Shown in pieces: positions 1 through 6,237 of a DNA stretch of 15,575 nt. The notes beneath the pieces were generated by a model. The model had not been told where the DNA came from. It did no database searches and saw only the letters and a program-made list of their open reading frames with translations. A program made the translations under genes and the position numbers. The stretch's first letter is position 1. Each line of letters opens with the position of its first letter. Source of the stretch: Nocardioidaceae bacterium (GTDB lineage Bacteria > Actinomycetota > Actinomycetes > Propionibacteriales > Nocardioidaceae); assembly GCA_013811715.1 (NCBI GenBank), contig JACCUS010000155.1, positions 1 through 15,575 of the forward strand, written 5' to 3'.

Positions 1-1
1 C

Positions 2-898
2 GGCCGGATCGAGCCGCGCGACGCGATGCCGGAGGCCTACCGCAAGACACTGATCCGCCAGATCGCCCAGCACGCGCACTCGGAGATCATCGGCATGCAG
101 CCCGAGGGCAACTGGATCAGCCGGGCCCCAAGCCTGCGCCGCAAGGCGATCCTGATGGCGAAGGTGCAAGACGAGGCCGGCCACGGTCTCTACCTGTACG
201 CCGCCGCGGAGACGCTTGGCGCCGACCGCGCCGACCTGCTCGACCTGCTCCACTCGGGTCGGCAGAAGTACTCCTCGATCTTCAACTACCCGACGATCAC
301 CTGGGCTGACATGGGCGCGATCGGCTGGCTCGTCGACGGGGCCGCCATCGTCAACCAGGTGCCGCTGTGCCGCTGCTCCTACGGGCCCTATGCGCGCGCG
401 ATGGTCCGGGTCTGCAAGGAGGAGTCGTTCCACCAGCGGCAGGGGTTTGAGAGCCTGCACACGCTGTCGCACGGCACCGAGGCGCAGCACGCGATGGCGC
501 AGGACGCCGTCGACCGGTGGTGGTGGCCGAGCCTGATGATGTTCGGCCCGCCCGACGCCGAGTCGCCCAACTCCGAGCAGTCCATGGCCTGGGGCATCAA
601 GCGGTTCAGCAACGACGAGCTGCGTCAACGCTTCGTCGACATGACGGTTCCGCAGGCAGAGGCGCTCGGTCTCACCCTGCCCGACCCGGAGATCGGCTGG
701 AACGAGGAGCGCGGTCACTACGACTTCGGTGAGGTCGACTTCACCGAGCTGTTCGAGGTCATCAAGGGCAACGGCCCGTGCAACAAGTCCCGGATGGAGC
801 ACCGACGGCGTGCGCACGACGAGGGCGCCTGGGTGCGCGAGGCTGCCACCGCGTACGCGGCCAAACGCCGTACGCCGGCTGTGGAGCCCGCGGCATGA
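2..898 (+). CDS. paaA: Phenylacetyl-CoA epoxidase catalytic subunit PaaA (5' end cut by window)
   Basis: PaaA is the di-iron oxygenase subunit of the complex that converts phenylacetyl-CoA to its ring-1,2-epoxide, the committed step of aerobic phenylacetate breakdown in the cytoplasm. The protein matches the family closely along its whole visible length (MPEAYRKTLIRQ, EGNWI, KYSSIFNYP, NQVPLCR, FWWP-like and GHYDFGE blocks). Both di-iron ExxH motifs are visible: DEAGHG near residue 57 and KEESFHQRQ near 137, counted with the window's first codon as 1. The reading frame is open to the left edge, and the codons before the ATG at 26 (IEPRDA) still match the family (IEPQDW in E. coli). The true start is therefore outside the window and the ATG at 26 is internal. 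The stop overlaps paaB by 4 bp. Identification is very secure. Confidence 0.97.
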   Translation, partial: GRIEPRDAMPEAYRKTLIRQIAQHAHSEIIGMQPEGNWISRAPSLRRKAILMAKVQDEAGHGLYLYAAAETLGADRADLLDLLHSGRQKYSSIFNYPTITWADMGAIGWLVDGAAIVNQVPLCRCSYGPYARAMVRVCKEESFHQRQGFESLHTLSHGTEAQHAMAQDAVDRWWWPSLMMFGPPDAESPNSEQSMAWGIKRFSNDELRQRFVDMTVPQAEALGLTLPDPEIGWNEERGHYDFGEVDFTELFEVIKGNGPCNKSRMEHRRRAHDEGAWVREAATAYAAKRRTPAVEPAA

Positions 899-1275
899 GC
901 GAGCCCCAGCCGCAAGACCTCAGTGCCTCGGGGGGTCACGGCGCTGTGCCCACATCGGGTGTGCCCGCCGAGCAGGCGCCGGGCGACGCCGCCCGGGCGG
1001 ATTGGCCGCTGTGGGAGGTGTTCGTGCGCGCCAAGCGGGGCCTGAGCCACGTCCATGTCGGCAGCCTGCACGCGCCGGACTCCGACATGGCGGTCCGGAA
1101 CGCCCGCGACGTCTACACCCGCCGGCAGGAGGGGGTGTCGATCTGGGTGCTCCCGGCCGAGCACATCACCGCGAGCAGCCCCGACGAGAAGGACGCGTTC
1201 TTCGACCCGGCCGGCGACAAGATCTACCGCCACCCGACGTTCTACCACGTCCCCGAGGGAGTGCGGCACTTGTGA
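895..1275 (+). CDS. paaB: Phenylacetyl-CoA epoxidase subunit PaaB
   Basis: PaaB is a small structural subunit of the epoxidase complex that joins the PaaAC units. The conserved core begins near residue 35 (WPLWEVFVRAKRGLSHVHVG) and continues through MAVRNARDVYTRR, GVSIWVL and DKIYRHPTFYHVPEGV. The ATG start overlaps the paaA stop as ATGA and has GTGGAG about 8 bp upstream. From this start the protein is 126 aa, about 30 longer than the E. coli protein; the extra part is a Pro/Ala/Gly-rich leader of low complexity. In-frame GTG codons inside that leader are possible alternative starts, but the overlap and the ribosome site favour 895. The stop overlaps the GTG of paaC by 4 bp. Confidence 0.95.
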   Translation: MSEPQPQDLSASGGHGAVPTSGVPAEQAPGDAARADWPLWEVFVRAKRGLSHVHVGSLHAPDSDMAVRNARDVYTRRQEGVSIWVLPAEHITASSPDEKDAFFDPAGDKIYRHPTFYHVPEGVRHL

Positions 1276-2024
1276 ACGCGGCACTCTTCACCTACGCGCT
1301 CCGGCTGGCCGACGACGCGCTGATCTACGCGCAGCGGCTGGGCGGCTGGATCGCGTCCGCGCCGCAGCTGGAGGAGGACATCGCACTCGGCAACATCGCC
1401 CTCGACCAGCTCGGGCAGGCGCGGGCGCTGCTGAAGTACGCCGGCGACGTCGAGGGCGCCGGCCGCGACGAGGACGGACTGGCCTACCTCCGCGACGAGC
1501 GCGACTTCGTCAACGCGCAGATCTTCGAGCTCGACAACGGCGACTTCGGCTTCACGATGGCGCGGATGCTCGTCACCGCGGCCTACCAGTACGAGCTCTA
1601 CTCGCGGCTGCTGTCGTCGGCCGACGAGACCCTTGCGGCAGTGGCGGCCAAGGCCGTCAAGGAGGTCGACTACCACCGCGACCACGCCACCCGATGGGTG
1701 CTCCGGCTCGGCGACGGCACCGACGAGTCGCACCGGCGGGCGCAGCGGGGCATCGACGACGTCTGGCCGTTTGTGGCCGAGCTCTTCGAGTCCGACGACC
1801 TGGTGGCGTCGCTGGCCGATCGCGGCGTGGCGGTCGACCCGAGCGAGTTCGCCGACGACGCGATGGCGTACGTCGACAAGGTCCTCGCCGAGGCGACTCT
1901 CGCCAAGCCGCAGACCGACGTCAGGCACGCCGACGGCCGTCGAGGCGTCCACACCGAGCAGATGGGCTACCTGCTGGCCGAGATGCAGCACCTGGCCCGG
2001 TCCCACCCCGGAGCCAGGTGGTGA
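1272..2024 (+). CDS. paaC: Phenylacetyl-CoA epoxidase structural subunit PaaC
   Basis: PaaC is the ferritin-fold partner of PaaA. It has the same helical bundle and is needed for assembly, but it does not carry out the oxygenation. The 250-aa product matches the family in length (E. coli 248) and in the blocks LADDALIYAQRL, EEDIALGNIALDQLGQAR, YLRDERDFVN, QYELYSRL and KEVDYHRDHATRW. The GTG start at 1272 overlaps the paaB stop as GTGA. A GAGGGAG stretch lies about 10 bp upstream. The long open frame extending upstream of 1272 overlaps paaB and carries no family similarity, so it was discarded. The end overlaps paaD by 4 bp, so translation is probably coupled. Confidence 0.96.
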   Translation: MNAALFTYALRLADDALIYAQRLGGWIASAPQLEEDIALGNIALDQLGQARALLKYAGDVEGAGRDEDGLAYLRDERDFVNAQIFELDNGDFGFTMARMLVTAAYQYELYSRLLSSADETLAAVAAKAVKEVDYHRDHATRWVLRLGDGTDESHRRAQRGIDDVWPFVAELFESDDLVASLADRGVAVDPSEFADDAMAYVDKVLAEATLAKPQTDVRHADGRRGVHTEQMGYLLAEMQHLARSHPGARW

Positions 2025-2515
2025 GCGTGGTGGCCGCAGCCGAGCCCGCCACGGTCCGGGAGGTCGTCGCGGAGGTGCTCGACCCCGAGGTCCCGGTGCT
2101 CACCATCGACGACCTCGGCATCCTGCGCGACGTCACTGTCGACGAGCACGGCCGTGTCGAGGTGACGATCACGCCGACGTACTCCGGCTGTCCAGCCATG
2201 GACGCGATCTCGGCCGACGTGACGAGAGCCCTTGCGGACAAGGGATTCGACGACGTTGCCGTGCGGACGGTGCTGTCGCCGGCATGGACCACCGACTGGA
2301 TGAGCGACGCCGGCAAGCAGAAGCTGCTCGACTACGGTGTCGCCCCGCCCCAGCCGCGGAGCGACACCTCGGTCATGGTGGCGCTGTCGCTGCGTTGCCC
2401 CCAGTGCGGCTCGCCCGAAACCCACGAGCTGAGCAGGTTCGGCTCGACCGCCTGCAAGTCGTTGTGGGTCTGCGAGTCGTGCCTCGAGCCCTTCGACCAC
2501 TTCAAGGCCCTGTGA
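2021..2515 (+). CDS. paaD: Phenylacetate pathway Fe-S/maturation protein PaaD
   Basis: PaaD joins a SUF/MIP18-type N-terminal domain (EVLDPEVPVLTIDDLGILRDV, TPTYSGCPAM) to a C-terminal Cys-rich segment. It is thought to help mature the epoxidase's metal centres rather than belong to the final complex. The visible cysteines C126, C129, C145, C151 and C154 form CPQC, ACK and CESC motifs, followed by EPFDHFKAL, a hallmark of the family. The product is 164 aa against 165 in E. coli. Start choice: GTG codons occur at 2018, 2021, 2027 and 2030. The one at 2021 gives a GTGA overlap with paaC and sits 7 bp from a GGAG at 2010-2013. The stop overlaps paaE by 4 bp. Confidence 0.95.
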   Translation: MSVVAAAEPATVREVVAEVLDPEVPVLTIDDLGILRDVTVDEHGRVEVTITPTYSGCPAMDAISADVTRALADKGFDDVAVRTVLSPAWTTDWMSDAGKQKLLDYGVAPPQPRSDTSVMVALSLRCPQCGSPETHELSRFGSTACKSLWVCESCLEPFDHFKAL

Positions 2516-3609
2516 GCGGCACCGAGGCGGCGACCCGGCCCCGGCACGCGGTCTTCCACCCGCTGCGGGTGTCCGATGTGACGCCGCTGACCGACGACGC
2601 CGTGCAGATCGGCTTCGAGGTGCCCCCTGAGCTGGCCGACGACTACGACTTCGTGCAGGGCCAGCACCTGACGATCCGTACGTCGATGGCTGGCGACGAC
2701 GTACGCCGCAGCTACTCGATCTGCGCGCCCGCCAAGTCGGGGCGGCTCCGGATCGGGGTCAAGGTGTTGCCCGGCGGCCACTTCTCCGGCTTCGCGGCCG
2801 GCGCCCTCAAGGTCGGGGACACCCTCGAGGTGATGACTCCGACCGGCCGCTTCCACACCCCGCTCGACCCGGGGAACGCGAAGCACTACTGCGCCATCGC
2901 GGCAGGCAGCGGAATCACCCCGATCTTCTCGATCGTCGCCACCACGCTCGAGCAGGAGCCACACAGCCGGGTGACGCTCGTCTACGTCAACCGCACGAGC
3001 CGGACGATCATGTTCTTAGAGGAGCTTGAAGACCTCAAGGACCGGTACGGCGGCCGCCTGCACCTGATCCATGTGCTCAGCCGGGAGGCGCAGGACACCG
3101 ATCTGTTGTCGGGCCGGTTGGACGCGGCGCGCCTCACCAAGATCACCGAGACGCTGGTGCCGCCGGAGACCGTCGACGACTGGTTCCTGTGTGGACCGTA
3201 CGACATGGTCGTAGAGCTGCGCGAGGCGCTGACCGACCAGGGGGTCGCCCTGCACCATGTGCACAGCGAGCTCTTCCACGTCGAGCCCAAGCCGTCGATC
3301 CGGCGTACGACGGAGACCGACGACGGCGAGGGCGCCGACATGACGATCACCCTCGACGGTCGCGCCTCGAGGTTCCGGCTCAAGGGCAACGACGTGTCGG
3401 TGCTCGAGGCCGCGCTGCGGGTGAGAGCCGACGCGCCGTTCGCCTGCAGGGGCGGCGTCTGCGGGACCTGTCGGGCGAAGCTCGTCGAGGGCACGGTCGA
3501 GATGAACACCAACTACGCACTGGAGCCCGAGGAGCTCGAGAAGGGCTACGTCCTCACCTGCCAGAGCCACCCGACCAGCAACGAGGTCGTGCTCGACTAC
3601 GACGCCTGA
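2512..3609 (+). CDS. paaE: Phenylacetyl-CoA epoxidase reductase subunit PaaE
   Basis: PaaE passes electrons from NADPH through FAD and a [2Fe-2S] cluster to the di-iron site of PaaA. Domain order in the 365-aa product is as expected. A ferredoxin-reductase-like FAD domain carries RRSYSIC. A nucleotide-binding domain carries AAGSGITP and ends at LCGPYDM. The C-terminal plant-type ferredoxin domain has cluster cysteines C312, C317, C320 and C350 (CRGGVCGTC plus LTCQSHP). The GTG start overlaps the paaD stop and has an AAGG about 5 bp before it. This is the last gene of the operon; an inverted repeat follows 10 bp after the stop. No key residue is missing. Confidence 0.97.
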   Translation: MSGTEAATRPRHAVFHPLRVSDVTPLTDDAVQIGFEVPPELADDYDFVQGQHLTIRTSMAGDDVRRSYSICAPAKSGRLRIGVKVLPGGHFSGFAAGALKVGDTLEVMTPTGRFHTPLDPGNAKHYCAIAAGSGITPIFSIVATTLEQEPHSRVTLVYVNRTSRTIMFLEELEDLKDRYGGRLHLIHVLSREAQDTDLLSGRLDAARLTKITETLVPPETVDDWFLCGPYDMVVELREALTDQGVALHHVHSELFHVEPKPSIRRTTETDDGEGADMTITLDGRASRFRLKGNDVSVLEAALRVRADAPFACRGGVCGTCRAKLVEGTVEMNTNYALEPEELEKGYVLTCQSHPTSNEVVLDYDA

Positions 3610-3618
3610 CCCGCGGGT

Positions 3619-3635
3619 CGGCCCGCGCCGGGCCG
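3619..3635 (+). terminator. GC-rich hairpin after paaE, possible terminator
   Basis: A perfect 7-bp stem (CGGCCCG / CGGGCCG) with a 3-nt loop lies 10 bp after the paaE stop. Just before it, 3608-3619 is a 12-bp palindrome (GACCCGCGGGTC) that includes part of the stop codon. There is no U-tract, which is common in high-GC actinobacteria. The position at the end of an operon supports termination, but GC-rich DNA makes such stems by chance too. Confidence 0.4.
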
Positions 3636-3650
3636 TAGCCCCGCTGCGAA

Positions 3651-3702
3651 TTGCGGGAAAGTGGTAGCCGACACGCCGTGCGGGATCACAGGTTTCCCGC
3701 AA
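3651..3702. repeat. 10-bp inverted repeat between paaE and thyA
   Basis: TTGCGGGAAA at 3651-3660 is the exact reverse complement of TTTCCCGCAA at 3693-3702, with 32 bp between. The arms hold A/T runs unusual for this GC-rich window. Two half sites of an operator or a long-loop hairpin are both possible. It lies about 50 bp upstream of the likely thyA promoter and after the paa operon. No known regulator was recognised for it. Confidence 0.5.
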
Positions 3703-3749
3703 ACCGCGGAGGGGTCGCGGCGGTCGGAGATTGGGTCCGGACCCGGTGC

Positions 3750-3755
3750 TAGGTT
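3750..3755 (+). promoter_or_regulatory. Candidate -10 element for leaderless thyA
   Basis: TAGGTT fits the actinobacterial TAnnnT -10 consensus and ends 6 bp before the GTG start of thyA. Transcription would begin at or next to the start codon. No Shine-Dalgarno sequence is visible before the GTG, which agrees with a leaderless message. No convincing -35 was found. Confidence 0.45.
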
Positions 3756-3761
3756 GAAACG

Positions 3762-4556
3762 GTGCGGCAGTATCTCGACCTGATGCAGCGGGTGCTCGAC
3801 GACGGCGCCAGCAAGAGCGACCGCACCGGCACCGGCACGCTGAGCGTCTTTGGTCATCAGATGCGCTTCGATCTGGCAGCCGGGTTCCCTCTCGTCACCA
3901 CCAAGAAGATTCACCTGAAGTCGGTGGTGGGGGAGCTGCTGTGGTTCCTGCGCGGCGACACGAATGTGGCGTGGCTGCATGAGCGCGGCATCACGATCTG
4001 GGACGAGTGGGCCGACGAACGAGGCGATCTCGGGCCGGTCTACGGCCGCCAGTGGCGCTCCTGGCCGACTCCGGACGGGGGCCACATCGACCAGCTGCGG
4101 CAGGTCGTCGACCGGATCCGTACCGAGCCGGACTCGCGGCGACACGTGGTGAGTGCCTGGAACGTCGCCGACATCCCGCGGATGGCGCTGGCCCCTTGCC
4201 ACACGATGTTCCAGTTCTACGTCGCCGAGGGGCGCCTCTCCTGCCAGCTCTACCAGCGCTCGGCCGACGTCTTCCTCGGCGTGCCGTTCAACATCGCGTC
4301 GTACTCGCTGCTCACCCACCTGGTCGCGCAGGTCACGGGGCTCAGGGTCGGCGACTTCGTGCACACCCTCGGCGACGCCCATCTCTACGCCAACCACCTC
4401 GACCAGGCCCGGATCCAGCTCGAGCGGGCGCCTCGTCCGCTGCCCCGGCTCCAGCTCGACCCGACCGTCGGCGACATCGACGCTTTCGACCTCCGGCACA
4501 TCGTGGTGTCCGGCTACGACCCGCAGCCGGGCATCAAGGCGCCCATCGCGGTATGA
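3762..4556 (+). CDS. thyA: Thymidylate synthase ThyA
   Basis: ThyA methylates dUMP to dTMP using methylene-tetrahydrofolate, releasing dihydrofolate. The product is 264 aa, the same length as E. coli ThyA, and the catalytic cysteine falls at C146 (LAPCHTMFQFYV). Other family blocks are SDRTGTGTLSVFG, FPLVTTKKIH, ELLWFLRGDTN, IWDEW, GPVYGRQWR, QLYQRSADVFLGVPFNIASY, HTLGDAHLYANH and the C-terminal I(K)APIAV. The GTG start gives the exact family length. There is no ribosome site but a good -10 sits just upstream. The stop overlaps folA by 4 bp, coupling the enzyme to the reductase that recycles its by-product. This is the folate-oxidising ThyA and not the flavin-dependent ThyX. Confidence 0.98.
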   Translation: MRQYLDLMQRVLDDGASKSDRTGTGTLSVFGHQMRFDLAAGFPLVTTKKIHLKSVVGELLWFLRGDTNVAWLHERGITIWDEWADERGDLGPVYGRQWRSWPTPDGGHIDQLRQVVDRIRTEPDSRRHVVSAWNVADIPRMALAPCHTMFQFYVAEGRLSCQLYQRSADVFLGVPFNIASYSLLTHLVAQVTGLRVGDFVHTLGDAHLYANHLDQARIQLERAPRPLPRLQLDPTVGDIDAFDLRHIVVSGYDPQPGIKAPIAV

Positions 4557-5083
4557 CGGTCACCCTGGTGGCGGCGATCGCCCGCAACCAGGCGATCGGC
4601 CGCGCGGGAGGTCTGCCGTGGCACCTGCCCGGTGATCTGCAGCGGTTCAAGGCGGCGACGATGGGCCACGTGGTGGTGATGGGGCGGCGTACCTATGACT
4701 CCATCGGCAGACCACTACCCGGTCGTACGACGATCGTGGTCACCCGCCAGCCCGGCTGGCAGCCGCCGGGAGGCCCGGCGGCCGGTCTGGTCGAGACCGC
4801 GCCGAGTGTCAAGGCTGCCCTGCACAGGGGGCAGCAGCTCGACGAGCAGGTCTTCGTCGCGGGCGGCGGCCAGATCTACGCCGACGCGCTGCCGCTCGCC
4901 GACCGGATGCTGCTCACCTGGGTCGATGCCGAGCCCGAGGGCGACGCGTTCTTCCCGAGCGTCGACTGGGACCAGTGGGTTGAGACAAAGCGTGAGCAGC
5001 AGGACGGTTGGGCGCTTGCCGGCTACGCCAGAGTGGCCTCACCGCTGAGTCAGGCGGCCCGTTCGTCGCAGCGGCACTCCTGA
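4553..5083 (+). CDS. folA: Dihydrofolate reductase
   Basis: The enzyme reduces dihydrofolate to tetrahydrofolate with NADPH and so recycles the cofactor consumed by ThyA. The 176-aa product shows the DHFR layout: LVAAIARNQAIGRAGGLPWHLPGDLQRFK with the substrate-binding acid at D28, the NADPH segments VVMGRRTYDSIGRPLPGR and VAGGGQIYADAL, and a C-terminal FFP...GYARV segment. It is somewhat longer than typical bacterial DHFR (about 160 aa) because of a Ser/Gln-rich tail of roughly 14 residues. ATGA overlap with thyA fixes the start and indicates a two-gene operon. The last 34 bp overlap, tail to tail, the oppositely directed FMN reductase gene, so the tail is in shared DNA. Confidence 0.97.
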   Translation: MTVTLVAAIARNQAIGRAGGLPWHLPGDLQRFKAATMGHVVVMGRRTYDSIGRPLPGRTTIVVTRQPGWQPPGGPAAGLVETAPSVKAALHRGQQLDEQVFVAGGGQIYADALPLADRMLLTWVDAEPEGDAFFPSVDWDQWVETKREQQDGWALAGYARVASPLSQAARSSQRHS

Positions 5084-5598
5084 ACGAGCCGGTCGAGGAT
5101 GGTAGCCAGCCTCTCGCGCAAGGCGGGGTCTGCCAAGGTGCCGCCGTCGGTGAAGGCATCGTGGGCCTGACCGACCGGGAGCTCCTCGTCGATCACATGT
5201 GCACCGATGGTGGGGAGCACCTTGTCGCGTAGCTCGGCCTGCGCCCACAGCGCGCCGAACAGACCGGTGGAGGCGCCGATGACGGCGACCGGCTTGTCCC
5301 GCAGACAGTTGTCCGGGAACGGTCTCGACGCCCAGTCGAGGGCGTTCTTGAGGTGTCCCGGCACCGAGCCGTTGTACTCGGGGGTGGCGATCAAGACGGC
5401 GTCCGCGGCGCTGATCGCCGCCCGCAGCCCTTGCACCGCTTCGGTCGCGTCGGCGTCCTCGTCGTACGGCGGCAAGTCGCGGAGGCCGCCGTACACCTCA
5501 AGGGTGACCGAGCCGGGCAGCTGCGCCGCGGCTGCCGAGAGCAGCCGACGATTGTGAGAGCCGCGACGCAGGCTCCCACACAAGGCGAGGACGAACAC
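5050..5598 (-). CDS. NADPH-dependent FMN reductase family protein
   Basis: This 182-aa flavodoxin-like oxidoreductase uses NADPH to reduce FMN or small acceptors such as quinones or azo compounds; the true substrate is unknown. The FMN phosphate loop (LCGSLRRGSHNRRLL) is at the N-terminus. The family signature TPEYNGSVPGHLKNALDW lies near residues 94-111 and is followed by KPVAVIGASTG. Start is GTG at 5598, with AGGAGG at 5606-5611 giving a 7-bp spacing. The gene begins 2 bp after the yceI-like gene's stop, so the two form one leftward operon controlled from the shared intergenic region with the TetR gene. Its 3' end overlaps folA. Confidence 0.92.
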   Translation of the reverse strand: MFVLALCGSLRRGSHNRRLLSAAAAQLPGSVTLEVYGGLRDLPPYDEDADATEAVQGLRAAISAADAVLIATPEYNGSVPGHLKNALDWASRPFPDNCLRDKPVAVIGASTGLFGALWAQAELRDKVLPTIGAHVIDEELPVGQAHDAFTDGGTLADPALRERLATILDRLVQECRCDERAA

Positions 5599-5600
5599 GG

Positions 5601-6146
5601 TCAGCCCTCCTGGACGAGATCGAGTTTTGCGGTCACTTCGACGTCGTAGCCGAGCACGTCGCCGCCGGCCGGCATCGCCATCTGCCAGTCCATGCCCCAG
5701 TCGCGGCGGTCGACGGTCGTGGTCAGCTCGACGGCGGCGACGGTCTGCCCGTAGGGGTTCTCGACGGGTCCGCGGTAGGTGCCGGTGGCGGTGACCGGCC
5801 TGGTTACCCCGCGGATCGTCAGTTCACCCTCACCGTTGAGGCGGCCGTCGTCGTCGAGCTGTGCGTCCTCGGCGTGGAACGTGATCTGAGGGTGGTTCTT
5901 CGCGTCGAAGAACTCGGCGCCGTTGACGACGTGCTCGCGCAGTTCCGGCGGCGTGGTGATCGACACCGACTCGACCCGGGCGGCGCCCTCGAACCGGATG
6001 CCGCGGTCGTCGACGATGACGCGCGCGTCCACGTCGTCGAACGAGGCGCGGAAAGTGCCGACCATGTGGGAGACGGCGAACTGGAACGAGGAGTGGTCCG
6101 GGTCGGCCACGAACGTGCCGGTGAACGGCTGGGTGGCGAGTGTCAT
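5601..6146 (-). CDS. YceI-family polyisoprenoid-binding-like protein
   Basis: YceI proteins have a lipocalin-like barrel that binds long isoprenoid or quinone-like lipids; many are linked to redox or membrane stress. The 181-aa product has the family's blocks: DPDHSSFQFAVSHMVGTFRASF, GAEFFDAKNHPQITF, LTIRGVTRPVT and DRRDWGMDW. No signal peptide is present, so a cytoplasmic location is expected. ATG at 6146 has GGAGG about 7 bp upstream and starts at the conserved N-terminus. The open frame extending further to 6473 runs through the TetR gene and is not coding. It is the first gene of a leftward operon with the FMN reductase, divergent from the TetR gene. Repression by that TetR is inferred from two dyads in the promoter region. 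Confidence 0.93.
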   Translation of the reverse strand: MTLATQPFTGTFVADPDHSSFQFAVSHMVGTFRASFDDVDARVIVDDRGIRFEGAARVESVSITTPPELREHVVNGAEFFDAKNHPQITFHAEDAQLDDDGRLNGEGELTIRGVTRPVTATGTYRGPVENPYGQTVAAVELTTTVDRRDWGMDWQMAMPAGGDVLGYDVEVTAKLDLVQEG

Positions 6147-6178
6147 CTCGTTACCTCCACTGCTAGGATCGGGCTCTA

Positions 6179-6196
6179 ACCGGAAGGGTCTCCGGT
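6179..6196. promoter_or_regulatory. TetR-type operator 1
   Basis: A perfect 6-6-6 dyad (ACCGGA, six bases, TCCGGT) sits in the gap between the divergent yceI-like and TetR genes, centred between 6187 and 6188. It lies immediately before the TACGAT -10 candidate of tetR (6196-6201). It belongs to a 12-bp direct repeat shared with operator 2. Size and symmetry are typical of TetR operators; binding itself is inferred. Confidence 0.7.
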
Positions 6197-6201
6197 ACGA
6201 T
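6196..6201 (+). promoter_or_regulatory. Candidate -10 of the TetR gene
   Basis: TACGAT fits the TAnnnT -10 pattern. The first base overlaps operator 1, whose remaining 17 bp fill the expected spacer. No good -35 is seen at 6173-6178, so the promoter is expected to be weak or to differ from this assignment. Confidence 0.35.
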
Positions 6202-6208
6202 GAACAGA

Positions 6209-6237
6209 ACTCTAACCGGAACTCTTTCCGCATGCAA
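6209..6237 (-). promoter_or_regulatory. Candidate promoter of the yceI-like/FMN reductase operon
   Basis: Read on the minus strand, TTGCAT (6237-6232) and TAGAGT (6214-6209) are separated by 17 bp and fit a sigma-A-type -35/-10 pair. Operator 2 occupies the spacer. The -35 is within the first codons of the TetR gene. Support is by pattern only. Confidence 0.4.
6217..6230. promoter_or_regulatory. TetR-type operator 2
   Basis: CGGAA and TTCCG form a perfect 5-bp dyad with a 4-bp spacer, centred between 6223 and 6224. That is exactly 36 bp from the centre of operator 1. It falls within the 17-bp spacer of a candidate leftward yceI promoter and ends one base before the TetR start codon, so bound protein could block both directions. 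Confidence 0.65.

Larger units (their letters stand above)
6174..6221 (+). repeat. 12-bp direct repeat CTCTAACCGGAA (two copies)
   Basis: CTCTAACCGGAA occurs at 6174-6185 and again at 6210-6221. Each copy carries the left arm of one operator dyad, and both copies are followed at the same offset by a TCCGG or TTCCG right arm. Duplication of an operator, rather than chance, is the simplest reading. Confidence 0.85.
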
